From assembly GCA_025355005.1 (NCBI GenBank), contig JANXLV010000340.1, positions 1-64,000 on the forward strand: a stretch of DNA of 64,000 nt, read 5' to 3'. This document shows positions 17,089-27,364 of this stretch, piece after piece. This stretch comes from Myxococcales bacterium. GTDB lineage: Bacteria; Myxococcota_A; Polyangia; Polyangiales; Polyangiaceae. The notes beneath the pieces are model-generated. The model was not told the DNA's origin. It did not search any database and was given only the letters and a program-made list of their open reading frames with translations. Made by a program: the position numbers and the translations under genes. The stretch's first letter is position 1. Every line of letters begins with the position of its first letter.

Positions 17089-17094
17089 GCTCAG
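17085..17094. other. palindrome spanning two convergent stop codons
   Basis: CTGAGCTCAG is a perfect 10-base palindrome containing the TGA stop of the DUF5989 gene and the stop of mutS2 on the other strand. The genes are separated by two bases. No T tract follows, so it is not a classical terminator. Confidence 0.35.
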
Positions 17095-19541
17095 GTGAGC
17101 CAGACGATGGTGGCGCCGTCGCCTCCTTCGTTCTGTGCTCCCGGACGGAAGTACGCGACGTAGCGAGACGTCTTCAGCTCGCGCCGGATGGCGTCGCGGA
17201 GGGCGCCGGTGCCGTGGCCGTGAACCAGGAACACCACGCGTAGCCCCTGACCGATCGCCCGATCCAGGAAGGTCATCGACATCGACACGGCGTCGTCCGA
17301 GAGCATTCCGCGAACGTCGCAGACGTTGTCCGAGGTCTGGAATGGCACCTCGAGCTTCGACTCGTCGGAGGTCCTGGCAATGCTCGCGACGCTGGAGCGA
17401 GCGCCGTCACCTTGCTTGCTGGCCTTGCGGTCGCTCTCGCGCCCAGCGGCTCCGCTCCCGACGCGGAGGAGCTCGGAGACGGGCACCGTGATCTTCATGG
17501 CGCCCGCGGCGACCCGGACCGTGGTGCCCAGCACCTCGAGCACCTCGGCCTCTGCGCGCAAGCGTGCAACATACACGCGTGTTCCCTTTCGCAGCTCGGA
17601 GAGCGGAAGTACGTCCGCTCCGTCGGCGCGGTCGCGGTCCCGCGCGCCCGGCTCCAGCGGTCCGAAGGCGCCCACGTCCTGCGCCACGCGGTTGACCGAC
17701 CTCTCGATCTCCGTGAGCTCGTCCTTGCCGAGGTGACGCACCTTCAAGCGTGCGCGCGCCGTGCGGATGTCCTCCCGCGCGCGACGTACGTTCTCGGCAA
17801 GGGCCTGCGCCTCGCGCTCCACGGCCTCGTGCCGCTTCTCCTTCACGCGCTCGATCTCGCCTGCCAGCTTGTCACGCTCTTCTCGGGCCAGGCGCGCAAG
17901 GTCCTCCGCGCGGGCACGCGCGAGCTCCAGGGCGGCGCGCTCGAGCTCCAGCTTCTTGGTCAGTTCCTCGAAGCCAATCTGCTCCTTGGAGAGGAAGCTC
18001 TTCGCGCGATCGATCACCGTGCTGGGCACACCAAAACGCGCCGCAACCGCCAGCGCGCTGGAGCTGCCCGGCACGCCGATCGTGAGCTTGAACGTGGGAG
18101 CCATGGTTCCAATGTCGAAGCCCACGCTCGCGTTCTCGAAGTTTGGAGATACCAGCGCGAGCGCCTTCAGGCCCTCGTAGTGGGTCGTGACCAGCGCCGC
18201 AGCCCCGCGCGCCGTGAGTGAGTCCAGGATGCCAGCGGCGAGCGCCTCACCCTCGCGCGGGTCGGTGCCGGTCGCGACCTCGTCGAGAAGCACGAGCGAG
18301 CCGTCGTGCGCGGACTCGAGGATGGAGGACAGGTTCTTCATCTGCGCGCTGAACGTGGAGAGGTTCTTCTCCAGGCTCTGCTCGTCCCCGACATCCGTGA
18401 GTACGCTGTCGAAGATGCCGACCTCGCTCGACGGGTCCGCAGCGATGGGCAGCCCCGCGCGAATGGAGAGCACCGAGAGGCCGAGGCTCTTCAGCGCCAC
18501 GGTCTTTCCGCCCGCGTTCGGCCCGCTCACCACCAGCGCGTGGCCCGCGCGCGCGTGGATGTCGCTTGGAACCACGGCGACGCCATCCAGCACCAGCAAG
18601 ACGTGCCGCAGAGACAAGAGCTTCGCGCGCGGCTCGTCCACCACCTCCGGGTACGAGAGGCGCGCGGCGAACGCGAGGAGCGCCGTGGCCGAGCGCACGT
18701 CCGCGCGTGAGAGGGCCTGTGCCGCGCCTTCGATGGAGCCAAGGTGCTCGTGCAGGATGCCCGACAGCTTCGCGTAGATCAGGTTCTCCTCGCGCATGAC
18801 CTCGCCGTCGAGCACCTTGAGGCGATTGCCGAGCGGGATGACCACGCGCGGCTCCACGAAGAGCGTGGCGCCGCTTCCGCTGGCCGAGTGCACGAGCCCG
18901 GGGAAGCGCTCGTGCGCGTCCGCGCGAATGGGAATGACGAAGCGCCCTTCGCGCTCGGTGATGAATGCATCCTGCACGATTCCCGCGTGCTTGTGCATCA
19001 GTTCTTCGAGGCGCGACGTCATGCGCGCGCGCGCCGTGCGCTGTTCACCGCGGAGCTCTCGGAGGCGCGGGCTTGCGTCGTCCTTCAACGTGCCGTCCAG
19101 ATCGAACGCGTCGCCCACGTCGCGCGCCACGCGATCGAGCGACGGATCCGTGGAGCAAGCCGCAACGAGCGCGGGACAACGCTCCTCGCGCGTCGACAAG
19201 AACCGCCGCAGGCTGCGCGCGGACTCCAGCATCTTCGACATCGCGAACAGCTCGACAGGCGACAGCACCGCGAGCACACGCAACCGACCAAGCGCCTCCC
19301 GAACATCGGGCAAGTCGATCGGGATGAGCGGCTCCCCACGCTCCGCGAGCATCAGCGCCTCGCGCCCCTCCGCGAGCACCTCACGAAGCTCCTTCCGCGT
19401 CCCAGGAAAAGGAAGCTCCCGAGCACGCTCCGCCCCGAGCGCGCTGCGACAGTGCGCCGCGAGCGCCACGAGAACGCGGCCCCACGACAGGTCTGCCCGC
19501 GTCTTGTCGGGACAGGGAGGAGGCAACAGCTCGGTCTTCAC
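17091..19541 (-). CDS. mutS2: MutS2 family ATPase/nuclease
   Basis: DNA- or ribosome-associated ATPase of 816 residues. Family members suppress recombination between diverged sequences or split collided ribosomes. The N-terminal MutS core/lever domains (about 1-310) lack a mismatch-reading domain, as expected. The ATPase has Walker A GPNAGGKTVALKSLGL and Walker B VLLDEVATGTDPREG. A coiled coil (about 510-600) follows. The C-terminal Smr nuclease domain (about 735-816) keeps DVRG and HGHGTGALRDAIR. The start is GTG with no Shine-Dalgarno and a hairpin just upstream. Confidence 0.93.
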   Translation of the reverse strand: MKTELLPPPCPDKTRADLSWGRVLVALAAHCRSALGAERARELPFPGTRKELREVLAEGREALMLAERGEPLIPIDLPDVREALGRLRVLAVLSPVELFAMSKMLESARSLRRFLSTREERCPALVAACSTDPSLDRVARDVGDAFDLDGTLKDDASPRLRELRGEQRTARARMTSRLEELMHKHAGIVQDAFITEREGRFVIPIRADAHERFPGLVHSASGSGATLFVEPRVVIPLGNRLKVLDGEVMREENLIYAKLSGILHEHLGSIEGAAQALSRADVRSATALLAFAARLSYPEVVDEPRAKLLSLRHVLLVLDGVAVVPSDIHARAGHALVVSGPNAGGKTVALKSLGLSVLSIRAGLPIAADPSSEVGIFDSVLTDVGDEQSLEKNLSTFSAQMKNLSSILESAHDGSLVLLDEVATGTDPREGEALAAGILDSLTARGAAALVTTHYEGLKALALVSPNFENASVGFDIGTMAPTFKLTIGVPGSSSALAVAARFGVPSTVIDRAKSFLSKEQIGFEELTKKLELERAALELARARAEDLARLAREERDKLAGEIERVKEKRHEAVEREAQALAENVRRAREDIRTARARLKVRHLGKDELTEIERSVNRVAQDVGAFGPLEPGARDRDRADGADVLPLSELRKGTRVYVARLRAEAEVLEVLGTTVRVAAGAMKITVPVSELLRVGSGAAGRESDRKASKQGDGARSSVASIARTSDESKLEVPFQTSDNVCDVRGMLSDDAVSMSMTFLDRAIGQGLRVVFLVHGHGTGALRDAIRRELKTSRYVAYFRPGAQNEGGDGATIVWLT

Positions 19542-19545
19542 AGCG

Positions 19546-19561
19546 CGACTACTACTAGTCG
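19546..19561 (-). promoter_or_regulatory. hairpin just upstream of the mutS2 start
   Basis: CGACTA-CTAC-TAGTCG is a perfect 6-base inverted repeat with a 4-base loop, ending 4 bases before the mutS2 GTG. It fills most of the 33-base gap to the upstream regulator gene and replaces any visible ribosome binding site. It could act as a translational control element or weak attenuator. Confidence 0.35.
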
Positions 19562-19574
19562 AGGCGAATCCCCG

Positions 19575-21485
<1,911 letters not shown>

Positions 21486-21552
21486 GCTTGGACGCATACC
21501 TTACCGCGAAAACCCGCCAGATCGCACGCGAACGCGCGGGACGGTGCCGGGC

Positions 21553-22224
21553 TCAGCGGATCGCGTACGCGGCCCGGGACTCGCCGGCCTTCGCCAGGAC
21601 CGGGAGGTCCATCACCGGGATCACGAAGGAATCCGAGGAACCGGCGTTCGCGCTGGCGTTCGAGCCAGTGTCGGGGCCGGAGCCCGCGATCGCGGAGACG
21701 CCCCAGATGAAGATCGCCATCGCGACAGCGCCGAACGACCCCACGAACGCAGCCGCGCGGGTGCCGCGCATCGCGTCGAGTGACAGGCCAGGCTTCTGGG
21801 TACGCATCGTGGTGCGGCTTCCCGGCACGCTGAGAGGGCGCACGGGAGTCTCGGCGAACCACACGTCGACCGAGTAGGGAGGCGTGCTGGGCGTGAGCCC
21901 GATCGCGATGGGCGCGAGCGACGGCGGCGACTCGGTGGGGGCATCCTCGGAGACCATGCGGGAGGCGAGATGGGAGGAGCTCTGGAGGTAGTGGGAGGGC
22001 CGAAACTGCTGCACAGCGACCGGCTCGGGCTCGGGCAGCTCGTCCACCTCGTCGAACGCGAGCGGCGCCGCAGCCACGTGCTCCCAGCGTCGGGGCGGGT
22101 CTTCGGTGGTGACGGCGTCCTCTCCGAGCCGAGGATCGTAGGTCAGATCCTCCAGCCCCAAGGTCGGCATCTCCTCACGCACCACGCGCCCCACGTTCCG
22201 TACGTCCCTGCCCATGACAGCCAT
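21553..22224 (-). CDS. hypothetical single-pass membrane protein
   Basis: Protein of 223 residues with no recognised family. The first 160 residues are acidic and Pro/Ser-rich, apparently disordered and cytoplasmic. One membrane helix lies at about 165-185 (AAAFVGSFGAVAMAIFIWGV), followed by a short Ser/Gly/Asp-rich segment outside. It sits upstream of, and in the same direction as, the FHA-GAF regulator with a gap of about 67 bases, so it may be co-transcribed. A second in-frame ATG is three codons in. Confidence 0.6.
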   Translation of the reverse strand: MAVMGRDVRNVGRVVREEMPTLGLEDLTYDPRLGEDAVTTEDPPRRWEHVAAAPLAFDEVDELPEPEPVAVQQFRPSHYLQSSSHLASRMVSEDAPTESPPSLAPIAIGLTPSTPPYSVDVWFAETPVRPLSVPGSRTTMRTQKPGLSLDAMRGTRAAAFVGSFGAVAMAIFIWGVSAIAGSGPDTGSNASANAGSSDSFVIPVMDLPVLAKAGESRAAYAIR

Positions 22225-22497
22225 ACAAGCGAGAACCCTGCCAACGAGGCAGCCGCGGATGGCCGGTCGGATTTCGGCGTCTTTCCGGTTTTTTTCAGCC
22301 GTAGTGGACAGTGACGCCCTGGACCCGGTGTCTCCCTTGCATTACTGCGTGATCCGGAGGGCGTGTGGGCGCGTAGGGGCGGCCGCCCGCCCGGCCACCC
22401 GCGTTGGGAGACCTGAAGGTCCGAACCCGCAGATTGAGCTTCCAGGATCCCCTCCATCTGTATGAAGATGGAATCTCGCCCAGTTGGGGAGGTACCG
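22225..22497. other. divergent intergenic region
   Basis: 273 bases between the divergent membrane-protein and small-lipoprotein genes. It holds a T-rich patch (about 22288-22299), a 12-base GC palindrome GGGCGGCCGCCC (22377-22388), and the hairpin listed separately. No gene or clear promoter consensus is visible. Confidence 0.4.
22453..22472 (+). promoter_or_regulatory. 5' UTR hairpin of small lipoprotein gene
   Basis: TCCATCT-gtatga-AGATGGA is a perfect 7-base inverted repeat with a 6-base loop. It ends 14 bases before the GGGGAGG ribosome binding site (22486-22492) of the lipoprotein gene at 22498. It could be an RNA hairpin or an operator. Confidence 0.35.
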
Positions 22498-22662
22498 ATG
22501 AAAGGCGCTCTGGTGTTCGTGGTGTTGAGCTTCGCCGCCGTACTCGCGGTGGTGGCCTGTGGTGGCAACGACAAGCCGCCGCTCGTTCCCGATGGTCCCG
22601 ACATGACGTCCGTCGGTGATGGCGGAGCCACGCCCACGACAAGCGCCGCGCCGGGCAAATAG
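22498..22662 (+). CDS. small lipoprotein, 54 residues
   Basis: Predicted lipoprotein with a signal ending LAVVAC and a short Gly/Asp/Pro tail. The ATG at 22498 has GGGGAGG 5 bases upstream; an in-frame ATG at 22462 lacks a site and would put charged residues before the signal. Function unknown. A strong hairpin follows its stop. Confidence 0.6.
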   Translation: MKGALVFVVLSFAAVLAVVACGGNDKPPLVPDGPDMTSVGDGGATPTTSAAPGK

Positions 22663-22666
22663 GAGA

Positions 22667-22693
22667 GAGCGCAATCGCGTCGGCGTTGCGCTC
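22667..22693. terminator. strong hairpin after small lipoprotein gene
   Basis: GAGCGCAA and TTGCGCTC form a perfect 8-base stem around an 11-base loop, starting 4 bases after the stop and lying between convergent genes. There is no T run on either side, so it would be a factor-assisted or bidirectional terminator or a 3' stabilising structure. Confidence 0.4.
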
Positions 22694-22757
22694 ACTTCCC
22701 GAAAGCGACTGGCGCGTTCACCGGCACCGCGAGCACATGGAGCCGCTGCCGCGGGCC

Positions 22758-24023
22758 TCAGAATGCGCCGGCAGCTTGTAGGGTCGCGCCGCCGCGCGCA
22801 GGTGCGACGCCGAGCTGGAACGGCAGATCGTTGAGGATGGACTTCTCTGCGTTCTCGAAGGCGCCCGACGTGAGCGCGCCCGCGAGCGCGACGCCCGCGA
22901 TGCCGCCGAGCGAGTTCGCGATGAGGCCGTGGTGGATGTCCTGCTTCGCGTTCGAGTCGAGCAGGTAGAACGGATAGACGATCGAGCCGCCCGCGGTGCC
23001 GATCAGGTAGCCGAGCCACATCCACTTCTGCGTGTACCAGGACGGCGTGTAGAGAAATGAAATCGCGCCGGTGGCCGCGAGGCCGCCGTTGTAGCCGATG
23101 AGGCCGGCGATGCTTCCGCCGTCCTTCCAGTCGGGGCCGTTCTCGATGCCAGCGCCGAGGAGCGTGCCGCTGATGGCGCCCCAGCCGGCGCCGCTCGCCA
23201 CGAACGCGAGTCCCTTCGGATCGAGGTGCGCCCATTCGCCGAACGCGTAGCCGCCGAAGCCGCCGCCGGTCGCGCCGATGAACGTGAGCGTGGAGTATGC
23301 GCCGAACGACCAGTCGTGGCTGCGCTCGTGCGTGAACTGCCACTGCGTGCCGCTGATGGCGATGCCCTCGAACGCGCCGAGGATCATGCCCGTGGAGATC
23401 GCCGCCGGCGTTCCCGCGTGCAACGTCACGTTCTGATCGAGGAAGTACACGCCAACGGGCATCGCCGCGCCGAACCCGATGGGCGCGATGATCGCGACGC
23501 CGGGATCCTTCACGTTCGCGAGCGCGTCGATCCAGATGCCCGTGCCGATGCCGTAGCCGATGCTCGTGCCATAAAGAAAGAGCATCTCACCGCCGCCGCG
23601 CGTCTGCGATCCAGGTGCTGGCTGCGGAGGAACCGGCGGCGGCTGCGGAGGCATCGGCTGCTGCTGGTACTGCTGCGGCGGGTACGGCTGCTGCGGCGGC
23701 GGATACGGCTGCTGTTGCTGCGGGTACGGCTGCTGTTGCTGCGGAGGGTACGGCGGCTGCTGCTGCGGCGGATACGGCTGCTGTTGCTGCGGCGGATACG
23801 GCTGCTGTTGCTGCGGCGGGTACGGCTGCTGTTGCTGCGGCGGATACGGCTGCTGTTGCTGCTGCTGCGGATAGGGCTGGGGTTGAGGCTGCGGGTAGGG
23901 CTGGGCCTGCGGAGGAGGAGGCTGCTGCGGGGGCGGTTGTTGCGGCGGGGGTTGCTGCGCGCCCGCGAGCGTCGACACGACGGACAGCGCGAGCATCGAG
24001 CCAAGTGCAAGGCGAAGCTTCAT
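22758..24023 (-). CDS. Pro/Gln-repeat envelope protein with Gly-rich membrane domain
   Basis: Protein of 421 residues. A signal peptide (LSVVSTLAGAQ, about 1-23) leads into a 120-residue tract of Pro, Gln and Tyr repeats (unit QQQQPYPP), then a 270-residue domain rich in Gly and small hydrophobics with several possible membrane or barrel strands (IGYGIGTGIWIDAL, LGAGIENGPDW). Such a Gly-rich C-terminal domain recurs in myxobacterial hypothetical proteins. It may sit in the outer membrane with the repeat in the periplasm as a wall-spanning spacer. It ends at Phe, consistent with a barrel. Function unknown. Confidence 0.7.
   Translation of the reverse strand: MKLRLALGSMLALSVVSTLAGAQQPPPQQPPPQQPPPPQAQPYPQPQPQPYPQQQQQQPYPPQQQQPYPPQQQQPYPPQQQQPYPPQQQPPYPPQQQQPYPQQQQPYPPPQQPYPPQQYQQQPMPPQPPPVPPQPAPGSQTRGGGEMLFLYGTSIGYGIGTGIWIDALANVKDPGVAIIAPIGFGAAMPVGVYFLDQNVTLHAGTPAAISTGMILGAFEGIAISGTQWQFTHERSHDWSFGAYSTLTFIGATGGGFGGYAFGEWAHLDPKGLAFVASGAGWGAISGTLLGAGIENGPDWKDGGSIAGLIGYNGGLAATGAISFLYTPSWYTQKWMWLGYLIGTAGGSIVYPFYLLDSNAKQDIHHGLIANSLGGIAGVALAGALTSGAFENAEKSILNDLPFQLGVAPARGGATLQAAGAF
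23660..23895. repeat. 24-base coding minisatellite (Gln/Pro repeat)
   Basis: Tandem copies of a 24-base unit; three consecutive near-identical copies are at 23776-23799, 23800-23823 and 23824-23847, flanked by shortened 18-21-base variants. Each unit encodes QQQQPYPP on the minus strand. Unit lengths stay multiples of three, so copy-number change would keep the frame. Confidence 0.8.
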
Positions 24024-24034
24024 GGCCGCCCAGT

Positions 24035-24922
24035 CTACAAGCGAATCCGAGAAGACCCAACAACGGCATCCGACTTCTGCTCGAACTTCGCCTCCCGATC
24101 CGTGAGCACGATGAGCCGCACGAACAACCCGTAGCTCGTGCGCGCGTCGTCGGCGCCCACGTTCACCGGCAGCGCCACGCCGAGCCGGAGCGGCAGACCG
24201 ACCGCCGTCAGATCGGAGACCACCTCGGGCGCGATCACGAGCGGATTGCGGCGCGCCCAATCCGTTCGCAGCTCGAGCGCCAAAAATCCCAGGCGCGCGT
24301 CCGGCAGAAAGCCCGTGATCGCCGTGACGTCCGCATGAACCGGCGCGTGCGCGAACGCGCCTCCGGCTTCCATCCCGAGCGCGCCGCGGAAGGTGAAGCG
24401 ACCCAGACGCTTCGCGGACACGAGGTCGAGGGCAATCGGTTGCACGGCGTCGCTCGGATCGAAGGACACGCGATCCGATGCGTCGGTCGTGTGCGCGTGA
24501 AGCTCCAGCTGGAGATGTGCGTCGCGCGCGAAGTCGTGCGCCAGTCCGAGCGCCAGCGCGCCGCTCGCCCCGAAGGTGCCGGAGCCTGCTGACGTCGTGC
24601 GCGCGTACGTCGGCTCCAGGCGAACCCCGAGCTCCCGCAGCACGCGCCACTCCGCCTCCAGGCTCACCAGCGTGGCGCGCGCACCGCCGCGACGGGCAGA
24701 GAGCGTCGCGAAGTTGGCCTCGATCTCGAGCTCCCCCGCCTCGGTCGCGTCGACATCGGTCGCGCTCTCCGTGAGCAGCGACTCCGGAAGCGGCGGGCGG
24801 CGCACCGCTTCGTCGGCGCGGGCGTCACGGAGCACCGCACAGACCAGGGCGAGCGGGGCGAGCAGAACCAGAAGGGGGACGCGGGAGACGCGGGAGACGA
24901 TGGCCTCTCGCGGTAGCTTCAA
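24035..24922 (-). CDS. hypothetical exported protein, possible beta-barrel
   Basis: About 295 residues. A signal-like segment (VPLLVLLAPLALVCAVLRDARA) is followed by alternating beta-like strands and a C-terminus resembling a small outer-membrane barrel, though the last residue is Leu. The TTG at 24922 overlaps the stop of a small upstream ORF (TTGA) and puts the signal peptide near the N-terminus. An ATG at 25024 adds 34 residues of Pro/Ser/Arg-rich sequence that looks non-coding. No family recognised. The repeat-protein gene follows 11 bases downstream. Confidence 0.6.
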   Translation of the reverse strand: MKLPREAIVSRVSRVPLLVLLAPLALVCAVLRDARADEAVRRPPLPESLLTESATDVDATEAGELEIEANFATLSARRGGARATLVSLEAEWRVLRELGVRLEPTYARTTSAGSGTFGASGALALGLAHDFARDAHLQLELHAHTTDASDRVSFDPSDAVQPIALDLVSAKRLGRFTFRGALGMEAGGAFAHAPVHADVTAITGFLPDARLGFLALELRTDWARRNPLVIAPEVVSDLTAVGLPLRLGVALPVNVGADDARTSYGLFVRLIVLTDREAKFEQKSDAVVGSSRIRL

Positions 24923-25098
24923 GCCCCGAAGGACAGACCGCCCAGCATCAGCGGATGCGGGAACATCGCGCGGCGGCGGCGGCGACGGGCTCCGGCGGAG
25001 ATACCAAAGAGGCTCATCAGCCATGAAGCGGTCTGGGCGAAGATGGTCACGGGCCCCTTCTGTCGCGAAATCAAGCTGGCGTCAAGTTTTCTCGCCAT
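24919..25098 (-). CDS. possible small basic protein
   Basis: A 59-residue ORF starting MARKLDASLI with one amphipathic segment and a run of six Arg (GARRRRRRAM), ending LGGLSFGA. It fills the gap between the isocitrate dehydrogenase gene and the exported-protein gene. Its TGA overlaps the TTG start of the latter, which suggests coupling. No Shine-Dalgarno is visible, and it could instead be leader sequence. Low confidence. Confidence 0.3.
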   Translation of the reverse strand: MARKLDASLISRQKGPVTIFAQTASWLMSLFGISAGARRRRRRAMFPHPLMLGGLSFGA

Positions 25099-25135
25099 TT
25101 GGGCCATGGCGGCGTGGCGGCGCGGCGGGCTGGTT

Positions 25136-26143
25136 TTAGGCCTTGGCGATGCGGTTCGCGATGGCTTCGGCAAAGGTCGTGGTGGTGGCGGTGCCTCCCA
25201 GATCTGGGGTGCGGATGCCGCCAGTCTTGAAGTGCTCGATGAGCGTGCGCTCGATCTTGGTGCCGGCGGCGCCTTCGCCGATGTGGTGCAACATCATGAT
25301 GGCGCTCTGGATGAGCGCGGTGGGATTGGCGAGGCCCTTCCCGGCGATGTCGGGCGCGGAGCCGTGCACGGCCTCGAAGACCGCGGCCTCCTTGCCGATG
25401 TTCGCGCCGGGGACGATGCCCAGGCCGCCGACGAGGCCCGCGCCGAGGTCACTGAGGATGTCGCCGTAGAGGTTCTCCGTGACGAGCACGTCCACGCGAT
25501 TCGCGTTGCGGACGAGCGTCATGGCGCAGGCGTCGACGATCATCTCCTGCGGATCGATCTTGGGATGCAGCTGCGCGACCTTGCGGAAGCACTCGAGCAG
25601 AAGCCCGTCAGAGAGCTTCATGATGTTCGCCTTGTGGATGACGGTGACCCGCTTCCGACCCAGCCGCTCCGCGTAGTCGAACGCGTACTCGCAGATGCGC
25701 GTGCACGCGACGGCCGTGATGAGCTTGATGGACTGGGCGACGCCCGGCATGATCATGAGCTCGAGCCCGGCGTAGAGATCTTCCGTGTTCTCGCGCACGA
25801 TGACGATGTCCGTGCCCTCGAACTTCGGCTCGACGCCGGGCAGGCTGCGCACCGGACGAACGTTCGCGTAGAGGTCGAGCGTCTGCCGCAACGTGACGTT
25901 GACGGACTTGAAGCCCTTGCCGATGGGCGTGCCGATCGGGCCCTTCAGCGCGACACGGTTCTTGCGGATAGAGTCGAGCACCTCTTGCGGAAGCGTGGTG
26001 CCGCGCTTCTCCGCGACCTCGGCGCCGGCGTTCTGGACGTCCCACTCGATCTTGACCCCGCTCGCCTCGAGCACGAGCTTCGTGGCGTCCGCGACCTCGG
26101 GTCCGATGCCGTCTCCAGGAATCAGCGTGATCGTATGCGCCAT
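25136..26143 (-). CDS. NAD-dependent isocitrate dehydrogenase
   Basis: TCA-cycle enzyme of 335 residues oxidising isocitrate to 2-oxoglutarate and CO2. The start MAHTITLIPGDGIGPEV is the typical N-terminus. The substrate-binding blocks SVNVTLRQTLDLYANVRPV, VRENTEDLYAG and the metal-site helix (ENLYGDILSDLGAGLVGG) are present. VFEAVHGSAPDIAGKG is the nucleotide site. The length and the YANVRP block match the short NAD-type enzymes rather than the NADP homodimer. 3-Isopropylmalate or homoisocitrate dehydrogenase are the alternatives but less likely without leucine genes nearby. Confidence 0.85.
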   Translation of the reverse strand: MAHTITLIPGDGIGPEVADATKLVLEASGVKIEWDVQNAGAEVAEKRGTTLPQEVLDSIRKNRVALKGPIGTPIGKGFKSVNVTLRQTLDLYANVRPVRSLPGVEPKFEGTDIVIVRENTEDLYAGLELMIMPGVAQSIKLITAVACTRICEYAFDYAERLGRKRVTVIHKANIMKLSDGLLLECFRKVAQLHPKIDPQEMIVDACAMTLVRNANRVDVLVTENLYGDILSDLGAGLVGGLGIVPGANIGKEAAVFEAVHGSAPDIAGKGLANPTALIQSAIMMLHHIGEGAAGTKIERTLIEHFKTGGIRTPDLGGTATTTTFAEAIANRIAKA

Positions 26144-26174
26144 CTTGCGGCTTGCGACATTATCATGACCGAGC

Positions 26175-27077
26175 ATGGAGCGAGCGACGTCCGAGTCAAT
26201 CTTCGCGAATGGCCTCTCACACGCGGTGTTGCGATGGGGGGACACGCAACATGGAATCTCGGGGGACGCCCGCGGCGGCCGCGTGGTGATGCTGCTGCAC
26301 GGATTCATGGATGCGGCAGGGACGTTTGCCGGCGTCGCGCCGAAGCTCGCCGCAGCGGGTCACGTGGTGTACGCGCCGGATTTTCGCGGGTTCGGTGCGG
26401 GCGCTCGCGTGCCTTCGGGCGCGTACTACCACTTCGCGGACTACGTCTTCGACCTCGCGGAGATCATCGCGCACGTCGCGCAGGCTCGGACGGAGCGCGT
26501 CACCGTGGTGGGGCACTCCATGGGCGGCACAGTGGCAACGCTCTTCGCAGGCTCGTTCCCCGAGCGCGTCGCGAAGCTGGTGAACCTCGAGGGCCTGGGC
26601 CCGCCCGAGCTCGAAGCGAGCGCCGCGCCGCTCCGCATGCGGCGCTGGGTGGACGAGGTGCAGAAGATCCGCGCCGCGGAGACCGGCGGAGGGCACGGCC
26701 GCCCGATGACCGCGGACGAGGCGATCTCGCGCCTCAGCATGAATCACGGCCGCATCCCGAAAGACATCCTCCGCGCGCAGCTCCCACATCTGACACGAAC
26801 GCGAGAGGACGGGCTTCTGACATGGGCCTTCGATCCGCTGCATCGCACGCCCTCACCCACTCCATTCTCAGCGCAGGTGTTCCGCGCGTTCGCGGGCGCG
26901 GTCACCTGTCCCGTGCTGTTCGTGAGCGGGGGTCCGCACGGCTTTCATCCGGGAGACGAAGAGGAGCGACTCTCGGCGTTCCGGGACCTCACGCGGAAGG
27001 AGCTCCCGGAGGCCGGGCACATGATGCACTGGACCGAACCGACGCCGCTCGCGGAGCTTCTGCTCGAGTTCGTGTGA
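26175..27077 (+). CDS. alpha/beta hydrolase
   Basis: Cytoplasmic hydrolase of 300 residues. It has an oxyanion-site LLHGFMDAAGTF, nucleophile elbow GHSMGGTVATLFAGS (Ser about residue 117) and a C-terminal His in EAGHMMHWTEP. The lid region (about 150-215) is helical. The family covers esterases, haloperoxidase-like enzymes and dehalogenases; the substrate cannot be told. It is divergent from the isocitrate dehydrogenase gene with only 31 bases between starts, so the two promoters overlap. Confidence 0.85.
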   Translation: MERATSESIFANGLSHAVLRWGDTQHGISGDARGGRVVMLLHGFMDAAGTFAGVAPKLAAAGHVVYAPDFRGFGAGARVPSGAYYHFADYVFDLAEIIAHVAQARTERVTVVGHSMGGTVATLFAGSFPERVAKLVNLEGLGPPELEASAAPLRMRRWVDEVQKIRAAETGGGHGRPMTADEAISRLSMNHGRIPKDILRAQLPHLTRTREDGLLTWAFDPLHRTPSPTPFSAQVFRAFAGAVTCPVLFVSGGPHGFHPGDEEERLSAFRDLTRKELPEAGHMMHWTEPTPLAELLLEFV

Positions 27078-27102
27078 CGCTCATTCCAGTGGCGGAGGAT
27101 GC

Positions 27103-27348
27103 TCAGCCGAGTCGGCGCGGCCCGAGGAGAGGGCGACCGATCGCGAGCGGCGCCTCGCACATCAAGAGATGGTCCTCCGCGCAGTCGAGGTGGATGGCCT
27201 CGCCGCACGCGAAGCAGGTGGTCGCCGAGAGATCTCTGTCGATCGATGCATTGCAGGTGGCGCACGGGACCACGTGGCGGCAGGCAGCCTCTTCCCGGAT
27301 GCGCTCCACCAGATCGAGGATGTTGCTCGAGTCCTGCCTCTGCTGCAC
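27103..27348 (-). CDS. small zinc-knuckle protein
   Basis: An 81-residue protein starting at GTG. It contains CATC, then TTCFACGEAIHLDC and an H-x4-C end (DHLLMC), giving three C-x2-C/H-type pairs that fit a zinc ribbon or cross-brace fold. The N-terminus (SSNILDLVERIREEAACRH) is helical. It could be a protein- or nucleic-acid-binding regulator. It is divergent from the Cys-rich lipoprotein gene across a short AT-rich region. No named family; real coding is supported by the ordered Cys spacing. Confidence 0.55.
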   Translation of the reverse strand: MQQRQDSSNILDLVERIREEAACRHVVPCATCNASIDRDLSATTCFACGEAIHLDCAEDHLLMCEAPLAIGRPLLGPRRLG

Positions 27349-27364
27349 GGACTCTCAGTAATAT

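Noticed and set aside
17412-18221. Long plus-strand ORFs opposite mutS2 and the sigma-54 activator (17.1-21.4 kb)
   Set aside because: Each mirrors the codon pattern of the real minus-strand gene and shows no domain or start signal.
23660-23895. Possible CRISPR array
   Set aside because: Units are adjacent with no spacers and encode a regular peptide repeat in frame.
23226-24592. Ala- or Leu/Arg-repeat ORFs on the plus strand over the Gln/Pro repeat
   Set aside because: They are other-frame readings of the 24-base repeat. The minus-strand frame has a signal peptide and a coherent C-terminal domain.
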